From NCBI GenBank assembly GCA_945947575.1, contig CAMEYM010000002.1, forward strand, positions 108,175 to 172,174: a DNA stretch of 64,000 bases, read 5' to 3'. Shown here in pieces: positions 28,260-37,076 of this stretch (position 1 is its first letter; each line of letters starts with the position of its first letter). Both the position numbers and the translations under genes were made by a program. The notes below the pieces were generated by a model, which worked only from the letters and a program-made list of their open reading frames with translations, was not told where the DNA came from and made no database searches. Source of the stretch: Rhizobium sp. Q54. GTDB taxonomy: Bacteria > Pseudomonadota > Alphaproteobacteria > UBA2966 > CAIVPW01.

Positions 28260-28628
28260 ACGCCCTATTGGATAGAGCAATCGAGGTTGCCGCTGTCCCA
28301 GATTGAACGGAGGGACTGTCCCATTGTGGGTATGCATTCTGGCACCACGACAAGTCCAGTGGTCCTGCGGTGATGATTTCGACTGCAGGGATGCGCGCGG
28401 CTTACCTAAATGCTGCGCTCAAGCATCCTGGAGCGCGCTAGGACCATTCTCCGACTTGTTGCGAGTACTTCCAACACGGCTCCCCGCAGCCGCAGCAATC
28501 ATGCCGAGCAAGGCCTATTTCTTAATATACGTTTGCGCGTGCCGTTGGGCACACATCGCCGCGGGCGTTGCTGCTAGTCAGAAGGAATGCGGCAGCAAAT
28601 TCTTGCTGCCACCCGAAAAGGCTTCCAG
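28260..28628. other. Divergent intergenic region without a gene
   Basis: About 370 bases separate the histidine kinase start from the OmpA-like gene. The stretch is less GC-rich than its flanks, with AT-rich patches such as TTCTTAATATACG near 28,520 that may serve as promoter elements. No ORF, RNA gene or clear repeat is seen. Confidence 0.5.
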
Positions 28629-29582
28629 ATGACAAACACAAATCTTCAGCTATCCGCGCCGACTCAAGGTCGCCGGATTGCGAAATTTCTTCCTCTGACC
28701 TTGCTGCTTCTTGCGGGTTGCGCCGGAAACAGCATGGTTTCTGGCGAGAATTACAGCAGGACGAGCAAGGAGGGCTATAACGCCCGCAGTACCAGCACGG
28801 GATACAAGGCGCTGGAGGCGGGCAAGTTCGCCGAGGCGGTCGCGTACTACGAGGCGGCCAATCGCGAGACGCCGAACCAGCCCTACTACGAGCTCAATCT
28901 GGCGGCGGCCTATCAGCGCCAGGGGCGCATGGCGGAGGCGGAGCCGTTGCTCCGCAAGGCCATCGAGCACGGCGGCGACGTCAACCCGACGTTCTGGACC
29001 ACCGACCTTGCGCAGGACCGCACCGTTGCCGAGATCGCCTGCCAGAACCTGACGATGGGACTTGCCGCGGCTACCGTCGCGGGCACCGCAGCCAAGTGCC
29101 AGCGCACGGAAGTTGGCGCACTGGTGCCAGTGGCGGTGTTCACTGCGGAGACGGACAATCACGCCATCGACTACTTCACGCCGCGCGCTGCCGCTGACGT
29201 ACCTGCCTACACGCCGGCGCCGATGCAGACCGCCGCCGTCACGGCACGCAGCGCGACCCGCAGCGACGTCTACTTCGACTTCGACCAGGCGACGCTAACC
29301 CCCGCGGGCCGCATGCTGGTCGATACCGTCGCTGTCGAGATGCGCAACGATCCGACCCTCGGCGCCAAGTTGCTGGGCAAGACCGACATGCCCGGGGCCG
29401 AGCCGTACAACATGGCGCTATCCGATCGCCGCGCGACGGCGGTCAAGGACGCGCTGATCGAAGCCGGCATTGCGGCGAACCGCATCGACGCACGCTGGGT
29501 CGGTGAAATGCAGCCGCCGATGATGACGGCGGAAACCGCCCGCGAGCAGCGCAACCGCGTCGTCGAGATCACCGTCAACTAG
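28629..29582 (+). CDS. OmpA-like lipoprotein with TPR region
   Basis: I place the start at ATG 28629, seven bases after AAGG. The 317-residue product has a lipoprotein signal (LTLLLLAGC), tetratricopeptide-like helices at about residues 60-130 (ALEAGKFAEAVAYYEAAN), and a C-terminal OmpA domain (VYFDFDQATLTPAGRMLVD, LSDRRATAVKDALIEAG, REQRNRVVEI). The OmpA domain normally binds peptidoglycan, so the protein would link outer membrane and cell wall. The TPR part may bind a partner. It appears monocistronic. Confidence 0.9.
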   Translation: MTNTNLQLSAPTQGRRIAKFLPLTLLLLAGCAGNSMVSGENYSRTSKEGYNARSTSTGYKALEAGKFAEAVAYYEAANRETPNQPYYELNLAAAYQRQGRMAEAEPLLRKAIEHGGDVNPTFWTTDLAQDRTVAEIACQNLTMGLAAATVAGTAAKCQRTEVGALVPVAVFTAETDNHAIDYFTPRAAADVPAYTPAPMQTAAVTARSATRSDVYFDFDQATLTPAGRMLVDTVAVEMRNDPTLGAKLLGKTDMPGAEPYNMALSDRRATAVKDALIEAGIAANRIDARWVGEMQPPMMTAETAREQRNRVVEITVN

Positions 29583-29663
29583 CGTGCCGGAGATGTCATC
29601 GGTGCCGGTGGCATCGATGACATCCGCTTCCGATGGTTGCCGCGCGAGCGCGCGCGACGGGTC

Positions 29664-29798
29664 TCAGATCCACCAGGCGAAGATCGCGTAGATCACGGCG
29701 ATCTGGGCAACCAGCACGGCGGCATAGATGCCCATGCGCACGCGGTCGTCGTCGTACACCGGCGACAGGCTCGGCGGAGCCGTTTGCGGTTGCGGCAT
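29664..29798 (-). CDS. 44-residue single-helix membrane protein
   Basis: This ORF is too short for the supplied track. It begins MPQPQTAPPSLSP, continues with an acidic stretch (YDDDRVRMG) and ends in one membrane helix (IYAAVLVAQIAVIYAIFAWW) two residues before the stop. AGGAG lies eight bases upstream of the ATG, which supports translation. It resembles small accessory subunits of respiratory complexes in size and topology, but no family can be named. It lies between the OmpA-like gene and a cytochrome c gene, on the opposite strand. Confidence 0.6.
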   Translation of the reverse strand: MPQPQTAPPSLSPVYDDDRVRMGIYAAVLVAQIAVIYAIFAWWI

Positions 29799-30001
29799 TC
29801 CTGACTCCTGCGGGCGCATCGCCTCAACTCCAGGGCTACGGACAGGGCTTTAGCGTAGGCGTTCTGCGAATGCGTTGCAAGAACGCTGCGAATGCCTCGC
29901 AAGCAGGTTCGACGAAAGGGCAGAGGGGCGCCCTTGCTTGTAGGTCCTCCAGGCCGGTGCTTTAGTTGCCGTCCGCCGGGCTGGCCGGCTGGGAGGAAAC
30001 C

Positions 30002-30490
30002 ATGCGGTCCATCGCGACGGGTCGCCTTGCGCTGGCCGCCCTCGTGATGGGCGCCACCGCGGTGCTGGCCTCGCCCAGTTTCGCCCAGGCGACCGGCGCC
30101 AACATCTGGGCCAAGGGCGGCTGCGCGGATTGCCACGGCAACCTGGCGGCCGGAGACGGTGACCCGGCCTATCCGCAGGGGCCGAACCTGCGGCGCACGG
30201 CGCTGCAGCGCGCCGAGTTGCGCGAGGTGATCGCCTGCGGGCGACCGGGCACCGACATGCCGTACCACGTTGTTGACGCCTACACCGCCGGTACACCGTG
30301 CTTCGGCATCACCGCCGGAGTGCCGCCCGCAACGCGCAAGGCTGGTGCGCTGGCGGCGCCAGACCTGGACACGCTCGTCGACTTCCTGCTGACCAGCGTC
30401 AAGGGCCAGACGCGCATCACGCGCGCGAACTGCGCGTTGTTCAACGGCGGCGACCTCGACGCGCCCGCCTGCGCCGAGTTTCCTCGCTAG
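30002..30490 (+). CDS. Secreted c-type cytochrome
   Basis: ATG 30002 follows GGAGG. The 162-residue protein has a signal peptide ending near SFAQA and one heme motif, CADCH. It also has two further Cys residues in the C-terminal half (ACGRPG, PCFGIT) and another pair at the end (NCALF, ACAEF) that might form disulfides. TDMPYHVVDAY could supply the axial Met. It lies 15 bases upstream of the pentapeptide-repeat gene and about 1.5 kb from a PQQ dehydrogenase, for which it might be an electron acceptor; this is inference. Confidence 0.87.
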   Translation: MRSIATGRLALAALVMGATAVLASPSFAQATGANIWAKGGCADCHGNLAAGDGDPAYPQGPNLRRTALQRAELREVIACGRPGTDMPYHVVDAYTAGTPCFGITAGVPPATRKAGALAAPDLDTLVDFLLTSVKGQTRITRANCALFNGGDLDAPACAEFPR

Positions 30491-30505
30491 GTCCGGGACA
30501 AGTTC

Positions 30506-31261
30506 ATGCGCGCTCTCGGTCCAACGTGCGGCGCACTGATGACGCTGGCGGTCGCGCTGGCCGCGGGCCCTGCCGGCGCGCAGGATCGCGCCGCGTTCCT
30601 CGCCGGCGCCACCAAGGATTGCCCGGGTTGCGACCTGGCGGGCCTGAGCTTCAAGCGGCGCAACCTCGCCGGCGCCAATCTGGCGGGTGCCAATCTCGAG
30701 GAAGCGACGTTTCACCGCACGAACTTGCGCGCCGCCAACCTGCGCGGCGCCAACCTCGCCTACGCCAACCTGAACCGCGCCGACCTTACGAACGCCAACC
30801 TGCAAGGCGCCGACCTGACCGGCGCCATGCTGTTCGCGGCAGACGCCGCGGCGGCCAACTTCACCGGCGCGAAGCTCGAGACGGCGCTGATGGGGGACGT
30901 GCGGCTGATACGCGCGATTCTGGAGAACGCCAACCTCACCGGCGCCGATCTCGGCGGCGCGCGGCTCACCGACGCCAAGCTGGGGAATGCCATCCTGACG
31001 CGCGCCGATCTGCGCGACACCGCAATGTTCCGCGCCGACCTGCACGGGGCGATCATCGAAGAAGCCTACATGCCGAATGCCGCTCTGCGCGGCGCCAACC
31101 TGAAGGGCGCCGTGCTACGCGGCGCCAACCTGGAGGCGGCGGACCTGGGTGCTGCGGACCTGACCGAGGCCAACCTCGACAGCGCCCACCTGGTCGGCAC
31201 CAACTTTCAGGATGCCATCCTTACCGGCGCGAAGCTGCCCGGCAACACGACGCTCCGCTGA
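30506..31261 (+). CDS. Secreted pentapeptide-repeat protein
   Basis: A 251-residue protein with a signal peptide (ALMTLAVALAAGPAGAQ) and then some 200 residues of A(N/D)Lxx repeats, for example LAGANLAGANLEEATFHRTN and LEAADLGAADLTEANLDSA. This predicts a long right-handed beta-helix in the periplasm. Most characterised pentapeptide proteins are cytoplasmic, so the export signal is notable. It follows a cytochrome c gene closely and overlaps the convergent hypothetical gene by 41 bases at its 3' end. Confidence 0.9.
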   Translation: MRALGPTCGALMTLAVALAAGPAGAQDRAAFLAGATKDCPGCDLAGLSFKRRNLAGANLAGANLEEATFHRTNLRAANLRGANLAYANLNRADLTNANLQGADLTGAMLFAADAAAANFTGAKLETALMGDVRLIRAILENANLTGADLGGARLTDAKLGNAILTRADLRDTAMFRADLHGAIIEEAYMPNAALRGANLKGAVLRGANLEAADLGAADLTEANLDSAHLVGTNFQDAILTGAKLPGNTTLR

Positions 31262-31967
31262 CCGCGGCGCGGCTGAACACTTCCAGGCGCGCGGTGCTTT
31301 CGAACTCGCCCTCGGCTTGTTCGAGGAAGCGCGGCGTGGCCCCGGCCTCCTGCCCCGGCTTGAGCAGGTGGCGACCTTCGGCCCTGGCGAAGCGCTGCTC
31401 GCCCACCATCTCGCACGCGGCCTTGAGGATCGTCATTCCCTGAATGGGACGGTCGCGCTCGTCGCGCGGCAGGTCGGTGCACGCCCATGGCCCATCGCTG
31501 ACGAGGCCGCGCAGGATCGGGAACAGGATGTAGGCCTCCATGCGCACCTCGATCGGCGCGCGCGGATCGGAAACGACGCGGAAGCCCTGCACCAGTCCGC
31601 CGTCATCGATCAGCAGCGACGTGATGATCGGCTGGCGATACATCGAGTTGGCCGAGAACCGCGCGATCTCGAGGGGGTCGCGCTGGGCGCGCGCGATGTA
31701 CTCCCATTCGTCGTCGTAGATGAACCAGATCTCGCGCAGGCCGGTGTCGCGCTCGACCGGGCAGCGCGCAAACTCGGCGAAGCTTTCCAGCGGCAGCGAT
31801 GGCGGGCCGCCATTGGTGCCACACGCGGGATCGACGAATTCCAGCAGCGGAAGTTTCGCCACCGGCGTGCCGAACGCGATGTCCCACACGCGCGTGCGAC
31901 TTTGCGCCAACGCCGCATCGGTAGCGAGCGGCAGCAAGAGCGTGAGACACAACAGAAGGTGGCGCAT
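31221..31967 (-). CDS. Hypothetical secreted protein
   Basis: A 248-residue protein with a clear signal peptide (HLLLCLTLLLPLATDAALAQ) and a soluble remainder with several Cys (DPACGTNGG, FARCPVE, WACTDLP, KAACEMVG) that may form disulfides. The segment GLREIWFIYDDEWEYIARA is distinctive but I do not recognise the family. The last 14 residues are encoded in the region overlapping the convergent pentapeptide gene and are Arg/Ser/Cys-rich, so the natural C-terminus may have been extended by loss of a stop. Confidence 0.65.
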   Translation of the reverse strand: MRHLLLCLTLLLPLATDAALAQSRTRVWDIAFGTPVAKLPLLEFVDPACGTNGGPPSLPLESFAEFARCPVERDTGLREIWFIYDDEWEYIARAQRDPLEIARFSANSMYRQPIITSLLIDDGGLVQGFRVVSDPRAPIEVRMEAYILFPILRGLVSDGPWACTDLPRDERDRPIQGMTILKAACEMVGEQRFARAEGRHLLKPGQEAGATPRFLEQAEGEFESTARLEVFSRAAVSGASCCRAASRR

Positions 31968-31991
31968 CAGAAGCCTATGGTAGCAACGAAA

Positions 31992-32017
31992 CAGGGGGAG
32001 CCGTGAGGCTCCCCCTG
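31992..32017 (-). terminator. Rho-independent terminator of the PQQ dehydrogenase gene
   Basis: A perfect 11-bp stem (CAGGGGGAGCC / GGCTCCCCCTG) with a 4-base loop lies 18 bases past the dehydrogenase stop. On the minus strand it is followed by TTTCGTT. Confidence 0.75.
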
Positions 32018-32034
32018 CGTACCGTGAGCGCGGC

Positions 32035-33834
32035 CTAGAGCCCGTACACGACCAGCATGGCGGTCGGCAGGATCAGGGGCGCGATGCCCGACGAGTGCTG
32101 GCTGCCGCCGGCGATGTGGGCGATGTACTGCTTGCCCCCCACCGAGTAGCTGACCGCCGAGCCCTTGAGGTTGGTGCCGGTGTTGAACCGCCACAGCTCG
32201 ACAAGGGACGTGGAGTCGAGGGCGACGAATGCGCCGTCGGCCCAACCCGTGAACACGACGCCGCCGGCGGTTGCCAGGGCGCCGGATTCCGCCTGACGAG
32301 TTGCCGGGATACCCTGGTCGTACGTGTGGGTGGCAAGGACCTTGCCGGACCGTACGTCAATGGCGACCATGTTTGCTTTGGTATCCACCTGCACCTGGTT
32401 GACGCTGCAGCCCAGGCACTCGCGCGCCGTCGGAGCGAACGCTTCCTTCGTGGAACGCACCATCGTCTGGTACGTGCAGCCAGACGTGCGGGTCTGGTAG
32501 CTGACTCCGGTCGTCGGATCATACGACGGCGGCCAGATGCCGGTCGGCGATCCGCCCCAGGTGGCGCACACCATCGGCGCTTGTTCGCGCGTGCGGCCCG
32601 CGCGCGGTCCGGCGACGTTGTAGGGTTGCAGCACCTGACCCGGCAGGTACTCCATCGGCTTGCCGGTCTTGGTGTCGATGCCCTTGGTCCAGTTGATGTT
32701 GTCGGTCTGGGCGACGGCCTGGAGGAACTCGCCCGTGGCCGCGTTGAGCGTGTACAGGAAGCCGTTGCGGTCCCAATTGCTGACCGCCTTCAACGTACGG
32801 CCGTCGGCGGTGCGGAAGTCGAAGATCATGCGGGCGCCGGTCGAGTCGAAATCCCACGGATCGTTCGGCGTGTGCTGGAAGAACCACTTCATCTTGCCGG
32901 TCTCGGCATCGAGCGAGAGCGTGCTCGACGCATAGAGGTTATCGCCCGGCCGGAACTCGGGGTCGTACACGGGCGAGGGCTCGCCGGTGCCGATGAAGAC
33001 GGTGTTGGTGGCGACATCGAAGGTCGCCGGACCCCACGGCATGGCCGCGCCCCACTTCCACGTCTCACCGGGCCACGTGCCGAAGTTGGGCTCGCCAGGA
33101 CGCGGGATGGTGTAGGTGCGCCAGACCTCGGAACCATCCTTCGGGCTGAACGCGACGACCGCGCCGATACCGGCGCTGCCCGCGGTGCCGGCGATGGCGA
33201 CGTCCTTGCCGGCGGCGGTGCGGAACGGCAGGACGGCGCCGCCGAAGCTGGTGGTCGCGACGAATTCAGGTGCGTTCGGTCCGCCCGGCTTCTCCTGGCC
33301 GTTGGCTTCCCAAACCTTCTCGCCGGAATCCTTGTTGACGCCGATGAAGCGCCCGTCGCGCGTCGCCTGGACGACGGTGTTCTCCCACAGCGCCATGCCG
33401 CGCGTGTTGGTGTAGCCGATGAACCGCTCGATGCCGGGGTCATGGCGCCACATCGGATACGCGCGATTGCCGGCGCGCACGTCGAACTTCATGATCTTGT
33501 TGTGCGAGTCGATGACGTACAGGAAGCCATCCTCGACCAGCGGCGCGGCCATCTCGTTGCCGTTGCCGCCGGTCGTGACGGTGCGGGTCGTCGCGCCGCC
33601 GATCGACGCCATGAACACGACCTTCAGGTTCTGGACGTTGTTCTTGTTGATCTGGCTGAGCTTGGAGTAGTGCCAGCCCTGGTAGTTGCCGAGCGTCATG
33701 AGCCAGTTGTGCGGCTCGTTGTCCGCGTTACGCAGGCGCTCCGGTGTGATCGGCGCCGCCGCTGCGGGCAGCGCAAGGCCCAGGGCTACGGTCGCCGCGG
33801 CGCATGCCGCGAACGCCTTCTTGGATACAGTCAT
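32035..33834 (-). CDS. PQQ-dependent alcohol dehydrogenase-like quinoprotein
   Basis: A 599-residue periplasmic protein with a signal peptide (ALGLALPAAAA) and an eight-bladed PQQ propeller. Family signatures include ADNEPHNWLMTLGNYQGWHY near the N-terminus and GGVVFTGWADGAFVALD near the C-terminus. The catalytic Asp lies in NDPWDFDSTG. It is Asp328, and Asp330 gives the DxD motif associated with lanthanide-dependent enzymes. By eye, however, the usual metal-binding Asn of GTGN is Glu (GTGEPSP), the usual Glu ligand is not obvious, and no vicinal Cys pair is seen. The substrate is unknown. It is monocistronic with its own terminator. Confidence 0.88.
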   Translation of the reverse strand: MTVSKKAFAACAAATVALGLALPAAAAPITPERLRNADNEPHNWLMTLGNYQGWHYSKLSQINKNNVQNLKVVFMASIGGATTRTVTTGGNGNEMAAPLVEDGFLYVIDSHNKIMKFDVRAGNRAYPMWRHDPGIERFIGYTNTRGMALWENTVVQATRDGRFIGVNKDSGEKVWEANGQEKPGGPNAPEFVATTSFGGAVLPFRTAAGKDVAIAGTAGSAGIGAVVAFSPKDGSEVWRTYTIPRPGEPNFGTWPGETWKWGAAMPWGPATFDVATNTVFIGTGEPSPVYDPEFRPGDNLYASSTLSLDAETGKMKWFFQHTPNDPWDFDSTGARMIFDFRTADGRTLKAVSNWDRNGFLYTLNAATGEFLQAVAQTDNINWTKGIDTKTGKPMEYLPGQVLQPYNVAGPRAGRTREQAPMVCATWGGSPTGIWPPSYDPTTGVSYQTRTSGCTYQTMVRSTKEAFAPTARECLGCSVNQVQVDTKANMVAIDVRSGKVLATHTYDQGIPATRQAESGALATAGGVVFTGWADGAFVALDSTSLVELWRFNTGTNLKGSAVSYSVGGKQYIAHIAGGSQHSSGIAPLILPTAMLVVYGL

Positions 33835-33900
33835 GGTGTCCCTCCCCTAGAGGTCGCTGGCAGCAAAGCGCCCCAGCCCCACTATGGTCAAAGGGCGACA

Positions 33901-33912
33901 TTGACAAGTCAA
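33901..33912. promoter_or_regulatory. Short palindrome upstream of the PQQ dehydrogenase
   Basis: TTGACAAGTCAA is a palindrome of two 5-bp arms about 67 bases upstream of the dehydrogenase ATG. On the minus strand it overlaps TTGTCA, which stands 16 bases before ATAGTG, a possible weak promoter. It could be an operator. Confidence 0.35.
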
Positions 33913-33978
33913 GGAATGGGTGTCGCCCGCACGGGTGGTGTGCCCAAGGTACCGCGCGCCACACGGCCTAGCTAGGAC

Positions 33979-34543
33979 ATGCGGCCTCCCACCGGCCAGT
34001 TGCGGCGCATCGCGCACCGACTACACCAAACTTGGTGGGATTGGCGCCTCGGCATCCGCACCCTGCGCTCGACGCCCGCGCTCGGCGGCGACGCGCAGCC
34101 CGGCGATCCAACCAGCTACGCCGTACTGTTCGCCGTGGCGGCGACGTTGCAGCCGAACGACGTCGTGTACGACGTTGGCTGCGCGCGGGGCCGCGCGTGC
34201 GCCGTCTTTGCACGCAGGTGCAGCCCAGGTCGTCGGCATTGAAGCTTCTCCGGTCGCGGCAGAGGCAGCCCGGCGCAACGGCATTGCCGTGATCGAGGCG
34301 GACGCGCGCACCGTGGACTACACGCACGCCACGGTGCTGTGGATGTTCAATCCTTTCGGGCCGGAGACTCTGCGCGCCGTCCTGCGGCGCGCCGCCGTGC
34401 CGCGCGTCCTTTATTACAGCGGGACCGAGGTGCACGCGCTGGTCTTCCACGCGGAAGGATACGCGCTGACCCGCCGGCAGGCGTTCCGCGCGGACGAGCA
34501 CGTCGTCTATCACTACGCCCGCACCTCCACGCCGTGGACGTGA
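33979..34543 (+). pseudogene. Class I SAM-dependent methyltransferase, frameshifted
   Basis: The first frame from 33979 carries HRLHQTWWDWRLGIRT and the SAM motif NDVVYDVGCARGRACAVFA. A second frame ending at 34543 continues directly with AAQVVGIEASPVAAEAARRN and the rest of the Rossmann fold (ATVLWMFNPFGPETLRAV). A single extra base at about 34211-34219 explains the shift; without it the protein would be about 188 residues. The target is unknown. The conserved second half suggests a recent lesion or a sequence error. Confidence 0.7.
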
Positions 34544-34560
34544 CGCACGCCGCCACGGCG

Positions 34561-35409
34561 CTAGGCGAAATCGATCGCGCGCCGCACTTCCGCCGGCGTC
34601 CAACCCCGGTCGCGCAGGGTCCGCAACGCTGTTGCGCCATCGCGGGTGGCGAGGCGCTTGCCATCAGCACCCGTGATGAGGCGGTGGTGGTGATAGCGCG
34701 GCGTCGGCAGGCCGAGCACGGCCTGCAGCAGACGGTGGGTATGCGTGGCGTGGAACAGGTCGGCGCCGCGGGTCACCAGGGTGACGCCTTGGAAGGCGTC
34801 GTCGACGACGACGGCCAGGTGATAGCTGCTCGAGAGGCCCTTGCGCGCCAGCACGACGTCCCCGAGTTGCTCGGGCGCGGCGGCGACGGTGCCCGCCTCG
34901 GCGTCGTGCCAGGTGAGGACGCCGCAGCACTCGACGGCGCGGCGCACGTCGAGGCGGAGCGCATGCGGAGTGCCGGCGGCGACACGGGCGGCGCGCTCGG
35001 CGGCGCTCAGGGCGCGGCAGATGCCGGGGTAGAGCGGGCCCTCCGGGCCGTGCGGCGCCGATGGGCTGTTGGCGACCTCGGCGCGGATCCCGGCGCGCGT
35101 GCAGAAGCACGGATACAGAAATCCACGTTCCTCGAGCCGGGCCAGCGCCTCGGCGTAGGCGGCGGCCCGGTCGGACTGGCGGACGACCTGCGGGTCCCAG
35201 CCAAGGCCAAGCCACGCCAGGTCCTCGAAGATGGCCGCCTCGTATTCCGGCCGGCAGCGTGCCGTATCGATGTCCTCGATGCGGACGAGGAAGCGGCCGC
35301 CCACGCCTGCCGCCGCATGGGCAAAGAGGGCCGCGAAGGCGTGTCCGAGGTGCAAATGGCCGCTCGGGCTCGGTGCGAAGCGCGTCACGTGCGTCACGGC
35401 GCCGACCAT
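34561..35409 (-). CDS. gluQ: Glutamyl-Q tRNA(Asp) synthetase
   Basis: ATG 35409 gives a 282-residue protein that starts with the class I synthetase motif TRFAPSPSGHLHLGHAFAAL. It contains the CFCTR zinc-type Cys pair and ends with the KMSKS-like motif ADGKRLATRDG. It is about half the size of GltX and lacks the anticodon-binding domain, which identifies GluQ (YadB). GluQ charges glutamate onto the queuosine of tRNA-Asp. The ORF track extends the frame upstream artificially. It is divergent from the DUF1800 gene. Confidence 0.93.
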   Translation of the reverse strand: MVGAVTHVTRFAPSPSGHLHLGHAFAALFAHAAAGVGGRFLVRIEDIDTARCRPEYEAAIFEDLAWLGLGWDPQVVRQSDRAAAYAEALARLEERGFLYPCFCTRAGIRAEVANSPSAPHGPEGPLYPGICRALSAAERAARVAAGTPHALRLDVRRAVECCGVLTWHDAEAGTVAAAPEQLGDVVLARKGLSSSYHLAVVVDDAFQGVTLVTRGADLFHATHTHRLLQAVLGLPTPRYHHHRLITGADGKRLATRDGATALRTLRDRGWTPAEVRRAIDFA

Positions 35410-35510
35410 AGCCGCAAATGCGGCGGAATCGCGCCGCCGATGGTGCCGCGACGGGTTCCGGCCGCCTCGCCGTTTAGCAACAGCACTGGTACCGTCGCCG
35501 CGAGAATCCC

Positions 35511-37007
35511 ATGGCCGCCTCTCCCCAGGAACTCCGCCACCTCCTTGCCCGCACCGGCTTCGGCGTGCCGACGGCCGCCGAGATCGCAGCCCTGCAGGGG
35601 CTCGACCACGCCGAGGCGGTCGATCGCATCCTGGCCGGGGTCGCGCGCCAGCCGGCAACGCCCGTACCCGAGTGGGCGGTGCCGCTCGGCGCCGCGGCGC
35701 AGCAGCGCGGCCGGACGCCGGAAGAGCGCCAGGCGTTCAACCGCCTGCGCGGGCAGGACGCCAACAACCTGAAGACCTGGTGGTGGGGCGAGATGCTCGC
35801 CACGCCGACGCCGTTCACCGAGCACATGGTGCTGTTCTGGCACAATCACTTCACCTCCTCGTTGCGCAAGGTGAAGCTGGCACCGCTGTTGGCGACCCAG
35901 AACGAGCTGTTCCGCACGCATGCCACCGGCAACTTCGCCACACTGCTGCGCGCCGCGGCCAAAGACCCGGCGATGCTGGTCTACCTCGACAACAACCTGA
36001 ACCGCGCCCAGGCGCCCAACGAGAACTTCGCGCGCGAACTGCTCGAGTTGTTCACCCTCGGCGAGGGCCAGGGCTACACCGAGCTCGATATCCGCGAGGC
36101 GGCGCGCGCCTTCACCGGCTGGCGCTTCCGCCCGGACGGCGGCTTCGTCGGCGAAGCGCGCACCCACGACGACGGCGCCAAGACGTTCTTCGGCGAGAGC
36201 GGGCGCTTCAACGGTGACGACATCGTCGACATCGTGCTGAAGCAGCCGCGCGTCGCCGAGCACATCACCGAGCGCCTGTGGCGTGAATTCGTCTCCGACA
36301 CCCCGGACCGCCGCGAGGTGACGCGCCTCGCGGATGTCTTCCGGCGCGACTACGAGTTGAAGCCGCTGCTCAAGGGTCTGCTGACCACGGCGGCGTTCCG
36401 CGATGCGGACGCGCGCGGTGGACTGGTGAAGTCGCCGGTCGATCTGGTCGTCGGCACGTTCCGCCTTCTCGGGGCAACGCCGCGCGAGCCGCGCGTGCTC
36501 GCGGTGCTCGGCCGCACCCTGGGTCAGGACCTGTTCGACCCACCCAACGTGAAGGGCTGGCCCGGGGGCGTCGAGTGGGTGGATACCGCCAACCTGCCGG
36601 CGCGACACGGCTTCCTGTTCAGCACGGCCGAGACTCTGGCGCTGGTCGACAACCCTGCCCTCGCCCGCCTGCAGCAGCAGCAGCGCCAGCAGGCACAGCG
36701 TGCCCAGGCAGGCACTGTCGGCGCCGCGGCGCAGGCGCGCGCCCAAGGGCAGGTGCCGCCGCCGGGAATGGCCGAGGAAATGGCAGCGGCGCCCGGCCTG
36801 CCGCCCGCACCGCAGCGCGCGGCCGCACTGCAGCAAGCGCAGGTCAACCCGCGCAATCTCGACGTCGCACAGTACCGCGCCCTCTCGGCGATGAACGAGC
36901 GTCAGCTCGCCGCCCTCGTGCTGCCGCTGCCGCCGCTCGGCGCCGACAGCGAGGCCAGCACGGTGCTCGGCCGCCTGCTGCTCGATCCAACGTATCAGCT
37001 GAAGTAG
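35511..37007 (+). CDS. DUF1800 family protein
   Basis: A 498-residue protein with the DUF1800 core: HLLARTGFGVPTAAEIAALQ at the N-terminus, PFTEHMVLFWHNHFTSSLRK, NENFARELLELFTLGEGQGY and DPPNVKGWPGGVEWVDT. An Ala/Gln/Pro-rich insert of about 70 residues lies near the C-terminus. The family is of unknown function and is usually followed by a DUF1501 gene, which is missing here; a methyltransferase gene follows instead. No clear signal peptide is seen. Confidence 0.9.
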   Translation: MAASPQELRHLLARTGFGVPTAAEIAALQGLDHAEAVDRILAGVARQPATPVPEWAVPLGAAAQQRGRTPEERQAFNRLRGQDANNLKTWWWGEMLATPTPFTEHMVLFWHNHFTSSLRKVKLAPLLATQNELFRTHATGNFATLLRAAAKDPAMLVYLDNNLNRAQAPNENFARELLELFTLGEGQGYTELDIREAARAFTGWRFRPDGGFVGEARTHDDGAKTFFGESGRFNGDDIVDIVLKQPRVAEHITERLWREFVSDTPDRREVTRLADVFRRDYELKPLLKGLLTTAAFRDADARGGLVKSPVDLVVGTFRLLGATPREPRVLAVLGRTLGQDLFDPPNVKGWPGGVEWVDTANLPARHGFLFSTAETLALVDNPALARLQQQQRQQAQRAQAGTVGAAAQARAQGQVPPPGMAEEMAAAPGLPPAPQRAAALQQAQVNPRNLDVAQYRALSAMNERQLAALVLPLPPLGADSEASTVLGRLLLDPTYQLK

Positions 37008-37076
37008 CGGGCACCGCGCGCCTTCCGTGCGACTGAAGTAGCGCTGCCCGCGCGCGCCCACTAGTGTCGCGCGGCG

